A stretch of 5,948 nucleotides of DNA from Dehalococcoidia bacterium UBA4060. Its GTDB lineage: Bacteria > Chloroflexota > Dehalococcoidia > GIF9 > UBA5629. How positions within the stretch are numbered: the stretch's first letter is position 1; every line of letters starts with the position of its first letter. A program made the translations under genes and the position numbers. Location: NCBI GenBank assembly GCA_002383665.1, contig DFZI01000023.1, positions 28,601-34,548 of the forward strand, written 5' to 3'. Under the pieces are notes generated by a model that had not been told where the DNA came from, made no database searches, and saw only the letters and a list, made by a program, of their open reading frames with translations. Positions 1 through 4,210 of the stretch are shown here, in pieces.

Positions 1-170
1 AGATATCTGATCGTGGTATCGAAAGTGGCGCCGCCCCACATCTCCAGCGAGAAAAACCCCACCCTGTCCATTTTTTCCACCAGAGGCAGCATGTCCCTTG
101 ACCTCATCCTGGTTGCGATCAAAGACTGGTGAGCGTCGCGTAAAGTGGTGTCCGTTATTTTAATACCCAT
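1..170 (-). CDS. Biotin-dependent carboxyltransferase, N-terminal fragment (pyruvate carboxylase subunit B / oxaloacetate decarboxylase alpha)
   Basis: Only the first 56 residues are inside the window; the gene continues past the left edge. The peptide starts MGIKITDTTLRDAHQSL and contains ATRMR and EMWGGATFD, the signature of the HMGL-like TIM-barrel carboxyltransferase domain of pyruvate carboxylase subunit B and oxaloacetate decarboxylase alpha. In this family the Asp of RDAHQ binds the catalytic metal, and the enzyme moves CO2 between carboxybiotin and pyruvate/oxaloacetate. The start at 168-170 is supported by an AGAGG ribosome-binding site about 8 nt upstream and by a good promoter at 228-256. 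Choosing between a carboxylase subunit and the alpha chain of a membrane decarboxylase needs the C-terminal half (biotinyl domain or not) and the downstream genes, none of which are visible. The family call is secure and the exact subtype is open. Confidence 0.93.
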   Translation of the reverse strand, partial: MGIKITDTTLRDAHQSLIATRMRSRDMLPLVEKMDRVGFFSLEMWGGATFDTTIRY

Positions 171-227
171 GTTTGGCCTCTTTGCTTATTGCCTTTATAC
201 ACACCGACAACAAAAGCTAACCGGATA

Positions 228-256
228 ATAATATAAATTCACAGCCCTTTCGTCAA
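228..256 (-). promoter_or_regulatory. Sigma-70-type promoter of the carboxyltransferase gene
   Basis: On the minus strand a TTGACG -35 box (251-256) and a TATTAT -10 box (228-233) are separated by exactly 17 bp. Each differs from consensus at one position. Transcription would start near 221, giving a leader of about 50 nt. The box match and spacing are seen directly; activity is inferred. Confidence 0.6.
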
Positions 257-257
257 T

Positions 258-286
258 TTGTATTTATATTTGATGTGAATTATACT
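258..286 (+). promoter_or_regulatory. Candidate promoter of the phosphatase gene
   Basis: TTGTAT (258-263) and TATACT (281-286) are spaced 17 bp apart on the plus strand. Its -35 box lies only 1 bp from the -35 box of the opposing promoter. A perfect TATAAT occurs further down at 304-309 but has no convincing -35 box and would leave a leader of only about 14 nt. Either could be used. Confidence 0.45.
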
Positions 287-329
287 GCCGCTGGAACGTG
301 ATATATAATCGTGAGATAAGGACAGCAAT

Positions 330-881
330 ATGTCAGAATACGGTTTTGGTGTATCATCACGCGATGATCAATTTGTTTATGGTGCCCGCAGGCCGGGTTT
401 TCCTGGCAAGTTCGTCCAGAAGCAGCTCGTAGATGACTGGGTGGCCTTTATGCAAAAACAGGGAATCAGCCGGATCGTGTGCCTTCTTTCGGATGAGGAA
501 CTGGGTTATTATCCCACCCTGGAGGGTGGATTGCTGGGTGTTTATGCCGCAAAATTTGCTCCTGACAATGTATTATGGACACCTACAGCCGACCGGAGGC
601 TGTGCAGCGGTGAAGCCCTCAAGCATATTTGTTATTTCCTGCGATCAGGTATGCGCAGTGGACAGAAAACCGCTGTTCATTGCTCGTCAGGACAGGGCAG
701 AACGGGCCAGGTCCTGGCTGCCTGGCTGATCTATAACTATTCTATTTCGGAGCGCAAAGCCATCAGGATGCTGGAGGAGCTTAACCGTAGCCCCCGTGAG
801 GCTGTATTCTATGGCAATGCCACGGAAGCCGACCTGTTAAATTTGCTGGCTGTGGCCAGGGAGTTGGATAAACCGGACTGA
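330..881 (+). CDS. CX5R protein-tyrosine / dual-specificity phosphatase family protein
   Basis: This 183-residue protein carries HCSSGQGRTG at residues 117-126, the P-loop signature HC-x5-R of cysteine-dependent phosphatases. Cys118 would be the nucleophile and Arg124 the phosphate-binding residue. Asp88 in the segment PTADRR lies 30 residues before the cysteine and is the likely general acid. Near the N-terminus, VYGARRPGFPG followed by a GISRIVCLLSDEEL segment fits the core of compact dual-specificity phosphatases. From memory, haloarchaeal and other prokaryotic DSP-like proteins share this organisation. There is no signal peptide or membrane helix, so it should be cytosolic. The start is supported by AAGGA about 8 nt upstream. 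The substrate is unknown, and phosphoprotein, phosphoinositide or small phosphate esters are all possible for this fold. No cognate kinase is nearby. The gene ends 4 nt before the end of the opposing gene. Confidence 0.88.
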   Translation: MSEYGFGVSSRDDQFVYGARRPGFPGKFVQKQLVDDWVAFMQKQGISRIVCLLSDEELGYYPTLEGGLLGVYAAKFAPDNVLWTPTADRRLCSGEALKHICYFLRSGMRSGQKTAVHCSSGQGRTGQVLAAWLIYNYSISERKAIRMLEELNRSPREAVFYGNATEADLLNLLAVARELDKPD

Positions 882-885
882 TTAT

Positions 886-1431
886 TTACCTCTCAAATTC
901 ATTGCGATAACGTTCCCAGATGGCGCCCGCTTTGAAGGCCTCGACGCAGGCACGCATTACATCATATTGCGACAGGTTTGTTTCCATGAAGGCTGTAATG
1001 ATCTTGATCCAGTCGTCCGAAGGCTGGATATCCTCCGAGCTTTTCTCGTACCGCCTGATGAAACGGTCGAACTTGTCCTGGAGCCGCAGTTCATGCATCT
1101 TTCTGCGGTGGATAACTGCATCTCTCTTCAAAATCTCATCGACCTGCTTTTGCCAGAGCGGCATTCTGGATGCATTCTGGTTACCCTCATTCTGATCACC
1201 GGAGTTGGAGTAAACGTAGCGGGGGAACCTGTAGCGAGTCAGCATAACATCCCAGGAAAGCTTGATCTTATGGTCTTTTTCCATGTTGATCAGCGCCGGG
1301 AGTATCTTGTTATAAATTACGGTTTCTTTGTCATTGCCACTGATATCATGTGTGAAATGGGCTATCAGCTCGGTCAGGCGGATTTTATCGGCTTTGAGCT
1401 TGTGGATGTATCTGAGGATCTTATCTTCCAT
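886..1431 (-). CDS. Hypothetical protein with possible N-terminal winged-helix domain
   Basis: I do not recognise this 181-residue protein as a member of a named family. It is credible as a gene because an excellent Shine-Dalgarno sequence, AAAGGAGGTGA at 1438-1448, sits just before the ATG. Residues 1-75 alternate helices with a basic/aromatic beta-like end (KIKLSWDVMLTRYRFPRYVYS). This resembles a small winged-helix fold, but that is an inference from pattern only. Residues 76-90 are a polar linker rich in Asn, Gly and Gln. Residues 91-181 are strongly charged and helical, with many Lys, Arg and Glu, and could form a coiled coil or helical bundle. There is no signal peptide, membrane segment or catalytic motif. 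A DNA-binding or regulatory role is possible but unproven. It is divergent from the ABM-protein gene. Confidence 0.72.
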   Translation of the reverse strand: MEDKILRYIHKLKADKIRLTELIAHFTHDISGNDKETVIYNKILPALINMEKDHKIKLSWDVMLTRYRFPRYVYSNSGDQNEGNQNASRMPLWQKQVDEILKRDAVIHRRKMHELRLQDKFDRFIRRYEKSSEDIQPSDDWIKIITAFMETNLSQYDVMRACVEAFKAGAIWERYRNEFER

Positions 1432-1437
1432 GTATGG

Positions 1438-1448
1438 TCACCTCCTTT
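1438..1448 (-). promoter_or_regulatory. Near-perfect Shine-Dalgarno site of the 181-residue gene
   Basis: On the minus strand AAAGGAGGTGA lies 6 nt before the ATG (1429-1431) and is almost fully complementary to the usual 3' end of 16S rRNA. It fixes the start of an otherwise unrecognised gene and implies efficient translation. Confidence 0.8.
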
Positions 1449-1480
1449 GCTTGCCTGCCCTTGGCGGAGTGCCTGATTTA

Positions 1481-1489
1481 ATTTTAGCA
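1481..1489 (-). promoter_or_regulatory. Candidate extended -10 element for the 181-residue gene
   Basis: On the minus strand TGCTAAAAT matches an extended -10 (TGn plus TAAAAT). No good -35 box lies 16-18 bp upstream, which is tolerable for extended -10 promoters. Transcription would start about 43 nt before the ATG. Weak evidence. Confidence 0.3.
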
Positions 1490-1496
1490 GAAATTT

Positions 1497-1526
1497 TGGA
1501 CACGCTATGTAAAAAGGCTTTACAAT
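1497..1526 (+). promoter_or_regulatory. Candidate promoter of the ABM-domain gene
   Basis: TGGACA (1497-1502) and TACAAT (1521-1526) are separated by 18 bp on the plus strand. This would start transcription near 1533, about 16 nt before the ATG at 1549 and just ahead of its ribosome-binding site. Confidence 0.4.
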
Positions 1527-1548
1527 ACATTTTTAGCAGGAGGTGCTC

Positions 1549-1833
1549 ATGATAGTAATTGCAGCTTTTATGAAGGCCAAGGATGGTAAGGGGGACGATC
1601 TGGGGGAGGTTATCAAGTCCTTTGCACCCAGATTTCTCAAAGATCCCGGGTGTGTAGCATTCCAGGCACACAGACGTGTCGATCGTCCCAATAACTTCTT
1701 CTTTTACGAGAAATATGAAAATGATGAGGCTCTGAAGTACCATGCTTCGGCACCGCATTTCAAAGAAATGTCCATTGCGATGACGCCTTTCGTGGATGGC
1801 AAGGTGGAGATTGCCATGTATAACGAGGTCTAA
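1549..1833 (+). CDS. Antibiotic biosynthesis monooxygenase (ABM) domain protein, putative quinol monooxygenase-like
   Basis: This is a 94-residue single-domain protein. It starts with a beta strand (MIVIAAFMKAK), followed by a helix containing GEVIKSFAPRFLKDPGC. It then has FFYEKYENDEALKYHASAPHFKE at residues 51-73, where the family typically shows an aromatic-rich strand (F-x-x-YE-x-Y) followed by a helix with H-x-x-S-x-H-F. Here His65 and His70 occupy those places. The ABM/YgiN-like family forms ferredoxin-fold dimers. Some members oxidise quinols or polyketide intermediates without cofactors and others degrade haem, so the substrate cannot be read from sequence. I place the start at ATG 1549 because AGGAGG ends 5 nt before it. 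A GTG six bases earlier (1543) is in frame but lies inside that ribosome-binding site. The gene appears monocistronic, and the next plus-strand gene lies 125 nt downstream. Confidence 0.82.
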   Translation: MIVIAAFMKAKDGKGDDLGEVIKSFAPRFLKDPGCVAFQAHRRVDRPNNFFFYEKYENDEALKYHASAPHFKEMSIAMTPFVDGKVEIAMYNEV

Positions 1834-1871
1834 CCTTACCTTGCTGCCTTGCCTTCAATGGGATTGGGACA

Positions 1872-1901
1872 TTGAATAGAACTGCATAATAATGCTAAAA
1901 T
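1872..1901 (+). promoter_or_regulatory. Candidate extended -10 promoter of the acyl-CoA synthetase gene
   Basis: TTGAAT (1872-1877), an 18-bp spacer, then TAAAAT (1896-1901) preceded by TGC, forming an extended -10. The start of transcription would fall near 1908, leaving a leader of about 50 nt. The same TGCTAAAAT occurs on the other strand at 1481-1489. This reading overlaps the hairpin at 1892-1914, so one of the two interpretations may be incidental. Confidence 0.35.
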
Positions 1902-1914
1902 AGCATGTTTTTTT
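1892..1914 (+). terminator. Possible intrinsic terminator of the ABM-domain gene
   Basis: ATGCTA (1892-1897), a 3-nt loop and TAGCAT (1901-1906) form a 6-bp hairpin. It is followed by a G and seven T residues (1908-1914). It is in the right place, 58 nt after the ABM stop. The stem is short and AT-rich, so efficiency would be modest. Confidence 0.4.
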
Positions 1915-1958
1915 AGAGCTAATACCTCAAGGCAAGGCAGGATAGGATTTAAAACACC

Positions 1959-3419
1959 ATGACTGAATTTAATAAATTTTTTGAACCGCGTTCTGTAGCC
2001 CTTTTGGGAGCCTCAAGTGATATTCGTAAATGGGGATACCGTATACTGCATAATATCGTAACGGGTGGTTATACCGGGAGGCTCTATCCTGTCAACCCTA
2101 AAGGTGGTCGGATAGGTAAACTTGAAGTCTATAAAAGTCTTGAAGATATCCCCGAGGTGCCCGATCTGGCGGTCATAGTTGTGCCACCTGCCGGCATTCT
2201 GCAGGCGATCAAGGAATGCGGGCAAAAGGGCATCAAAGCCTGTGTTGTCATCACGGCCGGCTTTGCCGAGGTTGGGAAGGAAGGAGCTTCCATGCAGGCT
2301 CAGATGGTTGAAATAGCCCATTCTTTTGGGATGCGCCTGATAGGCCCCAACTGTTTTGGGCTGATGAGCCCATCCCGTATGCTTTACGCACAGATGGCGA
2401 ACGCCTTTCCCCCTACCGGGCCGATTGCAGTTGTTTCTCAGAGCGGCAACGTTGGATTCACCATTGTGCGGCGTGCCATGTCCACAAATTTTGGTTGCAG
2501 CCGGCTGATCAGCACGGGTAATGAGGCCGACCTGCATGCCGAAGATTTTGTTGAATATCTCTCAGACGACAGCCAGACCAGGGTGATAATGTGCTATATC
2601 GAAGGCTTCAGGGATGGTCGCCGGTTTTTTGAGATAACGTCCCGGGCAAGCATGAAAAAACCTGTGATCATGATCAAGGTAGGTGAGACAGAAGCCGGGT
2701 CTTCGGCTGCCCATTCACATACTGCTGCGCTTTCGGGCTCGGATACTGTTTTTAACGGAGTCTGCCGCCAGGCCGGCATCATCAGGGTATACAACCTGGA
2801 AGAATTGATGAACGTTGGATATGGATTTCTTTGTCATCCCTTGCCCCAGGGCAACAGGGTGGGTATTGTAACGTTGGGTGGGGGATGGGGTGTGCTGGCT
2901 GCCGACGCCTGCTCCAAACTGGGCCTGGAAGTGGTCAAACTGTCGGAGCCTGTTCTGAAGGAGCTGGATACGTTCCTGCCAGCCTGGTGGAGTCGGAACA
3001 ATCCTGTGGACCTGGTCGCCGGTGCCCCGCCTGATGCGGTGCCCCGTGTGATTGAGATACTGGCTAAATATGAGCAGACCGATGCTGTAATTTCGCTGGG
3101 GCTGCCCACCCCGGCTGTGGAATGGGTGACAGCTGATTCTATGGGTGCGGATGGGGACCAGAAGATAGATGCTGCCCTTGATATGCTGGTATCATCATTC
3201 AAAAAAGTCAAAGATCTCTCCATAAAGTATAACAAGCCGGTTATCTTTGCTGCCGAGTTCCCCGTGCCGAAAGGTGATATCCGTTTTCAGCACAGGGCAA
3301 TGAGTGCTCTGGCGCAGCAGGATATGGTCTGTTATAGCATGCCTGATGAGGCGGCCATGGTGTTGAGCAAAATGGTCGGATACAGCAGATACCTGCAGTC
3401 TCGTGGTAGGGCTGTATGA
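1959..3419 (+). CDS. ADP-forming acetate/acyl-CoA synthetase, alpha-type subunit (NDP-forming acyl-CoA ligase family)
   Basis: This 486-residue protein matches the alpha chain of ADP-forming acyl-CoA synthetases, which convert acyl-CoA + ADP + Pi to acid + CoA + ATP in the cytosol. Residues 5-100 form a CoA-binding Rossmann domain (FFEPRSVALLGASS near the start; later PVNPKGG and VPDLAVIVVPP). IGPNCFGLMSP (128-138) and AVVSQSGNVGF (157-167) mark the move to the succinyl-CoA-ligase-like domain. SHTAALSG contains His254, the expected phosphohistidine, and Glu215 in YIEG is the likely partner acid. The third domain starts around 300 (VGIVTLGGGWGVLAADAC, then NNPVDLVAG). Most relatives I recall have GGPG where this has GGWG, a variant I believe marks a subgroup. 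Length fits a stand-alone alpha chain rather than a fused alpha-beta protein of about 700 residues, and no ATP-grasp beta gene is in the window. The ribosome-binding site is weak (AGGA 11 nt upstream). The acyl substrate is unknown. Confidence 0.9.
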   Translation: MTEFNKFFEPRSVALLGASSDIRKWGYRILHNIVTGGYTGRLYPVNPKGGRIGKLEVYKSLEDIPEVPDLAVIVVPPAGILQAIKECGQKGIKACVVITAGFAEVGKEGASMQAQMVEIAHSFGMRLIGPNCFGLMSPSRMLYAQMANAFPPTGPIAVVSQSGNVGFTIVRRAMSTNFGCSRLISTGNEADLHAEDFVEYLSDDSQTRVIMCYIEGFRDGRRFFEITSRASMKKPVIMIKVGETEAGSSAAHSHTAALSGSDTVFNGVCRQAGIIRVYNLEELMNVGYGFLCHPLPQGNRVGIVTLGGGWGVLAADACSKLGLEVVKLSEPVLKELDTFLPAWWSRNNPVDLVAGAPPDAVPRVIEILAKYEQTDAVISLGLPTPAVEWVTADSMGADGDQKIDAALDMLVSSFKKVKDLSIKYNKPVIFAAEFPVPKGDIRFQHRAMSALAQQDMVCYSMPDEAAMVLSKMVGYSRYLQSRGRAV

Positions 3420-3422
3420 AAA

Positions 3423-3860
3423 TTAGTTAGTCTGTCTGCCGGTTAGAAGGTCGTAGGTTTTATCGCAGATAGCTGATACAATCCTGCAATCCTGGATGGT
3501 CACCAGGACGGAGTGTTCGGTAACCACTTGGGCCAGCACCTGGTCTGACCTGTCGCCATATCCGGAGTGTTTACATTTGAATGGATAGGTCAATTGCCAG
3601 GTTTTGCCGCCATCGGCTGATTCAACCTTGAGTTTTTTAATGCTGTTCTCAATCCCGTCAAAGGCGTATGTCGACGTGTTTTTGATGAATTGCTCGGTCA
3701 AAGCGATGGCCTGCTCCTGTCTGCAGGTGGCCGGTTGTGCCTGTGGCTTGAGGAAGGAAGCCTTATTGACTGAGATCAGCACAGTCACAAATATGGCGGT
3801 GACCAATAAAATACTGACGAAGACCAGGATCATTGCTGTCTTTAAATACTTGCTATCCAT
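3423..3860 (-). CDS. Small membrane-anchored protein of unknown function (GYGDR-type)
   Basis: This is a 145-residue protein. Residues 8-31 are a single strongly hydrophobic segment following MDSKYLK, so it is either a signal anchor or an uncleaved signal peptide. There is no lipobox cysteine. The rest would lie outside the membrane. Residues 61-72 (NTSTYAFDGIEN) and 98-116 (HSGYGDRSDQVLAQVVTEH) look like conserved motifs. From memory, a family of uncharacterised proteins in archaea, Firmicutes and Chloroflexota shares a T-[FY]-x-FDGI block and an H-[AS]-GYGDR block. No function is known to me. Four cysteines (46, 96, 125, 132) follow the membrane segment and could form disulfides. Translation signals are weak (GGA only), but the promoter upstream is good. 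It meets the acyl-CoA synthetase gene tail to tail with a 3-nt gap. Confidence 0.8.
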   Translation of the reverse strand: MDSKYLKTAMILVFVSILLVTAIFVTVLISVNKASFLKPQAQPATCRQEQAIALTEQFIKNTSTYAFDGIENSIKKLKVESADGGKTWQLTYPFKCKHSGYGDRSDQVLAQVVTEHSVLVTIQDCRIVSAICDKTYDLLTGRQTN

Positions 3861-3881
3861 ATCGATTTCCGACCGCCACTT

Positions 3882-3910
3882 ATTATAGATTGCCTTTGTT
3901 GTGGCAGCAA
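3882..3910 (-). promoter_or_regulatory. Sigma-70-type promoter of the small membrane protein gene
   Basis: On the minus strand TTGCTG (3905-3910), a 17-bp spacer and a perfect TATAAT (3882-3887). The transcript would start about 15 nt before the ATG, leaving a very short leader, which agrees with the weak ribosome-binding site. Confidence 0.55.
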
Positions 3911-4044
3911 AACCCGGTCATTTTGTTCGGCAGCCGTTCAGTATGTAATGCGTAAACGCGATTTACAACCGGTGATACAGGCAGATAAGGGCAGTTAACA
4001 ATGAGGTAAGGCTTGTCGTCTGACCGGGCCCCCGTGGTAGTAGG

Positions 4045-4133
4045 TGGCGGAGGGGGCGGGATTCGAACCCGCGTTAGCGCGGAGCTAAAACGGTTTTCAA
4101 GACCGTCACCATCGGCCGCTCGGTCACCCCTCC
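4045..4133 (-). tRNA. tRNA-Ser(UGA) with encoded CCA
   Basis: The minus strand folds as a class II tRNA. The acceptor is GGAGGGG/CCCCTCC with discriminator G and an encoded CCA (4045-4047). The D arm is ACC...GGT. The anticodon stem is ACGGT/ACCGT with loop CTTGAAA, giving anticodon TGA (4097-4099). There is a long variable arm with stem TTAGC/GCTAA, and a T arm GCGGG-TTCGAAT-CCCGC. The long variable arm and G73 are serine identity features, and the anticodon reads UCN codons, mainly UCA. It looks intact. It is read from its own promoter and lies on the same strand as the redoxin-fusion gene upstream, 77 nt away. Confidence 0.97.
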
Positions 4134-4157
4134 AGAACAGTAATCGATAGACATAAT

Positions 4158-4186
4158 AGTATATGGGCTGGCTGATATGGAAGCAA
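4158..4186 (-). promoter_or_regulatory. Promoter of tRNA-Ser
   Basis: On the minus strand TTGCTT (4181-4186), a 17-bp spacer and TATACT (4158-4163). It lies in the gap between the redoxin-fusion stop codon and the tRNA, with a start predicted about 18 nt before the mature 5' end. Confidence 0.5.
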
Positions 4187-4210
4187 ACTGGGTTTCAGAT
4201 TAGATAGCTT

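Larger units (their letters stand above)
1844..1940. repeat. 12-bp perfect inverted repeat around the ABM / acyl-CoA synthetase intergenic region
   Basis: CTGCCTTGCCTT at 1844-1855 is exactly complementary to AAGGCAAGGCAG at 1929-1940, with 73 bp between the arms. The centres are 85 bp apart, about eight helical turns. The left arm lies in a run of CCTT-type repeats that starts just after the ABM stop codon. The right arm ends 18 nt before the next start codon. It could act as a protein-binding pair, as a long RNA stem in read-through transcripts, or be a small repeat element. Confidence 0.6.

Noticed and set aside
967..1476. Long open frame on the plus strand opposite the 181-residue gene
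   Set aside because: It has no ribosome-binding site and lies antisense to a gene with a near-perfect one. Its translation shows no recognisable pattern, so it is a shadow.
1438..1758. Minus-strand open frame overlapping the ABM-domain gene
   Set aside because: It covers the promoter and ribosome-binding site of two better supported genes and is antisense to a recognisable ABM domain.
2013..2537. 174-codon open frame on the minus strand inside the acyl-CoA synthetase gene
   Set aside because: The plus-strand protein is a clear family match over its whole length. The antisense product is rich in His, Arg and Gly with no coherent domain.
3952..3966. GTAAA-CGCGA-TTTAC hairpin downstream of tRNA-Ser
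   Set aside because: The stem is only 5 bp and no T-run follows on either strand, so it does not qualify as a terminator.
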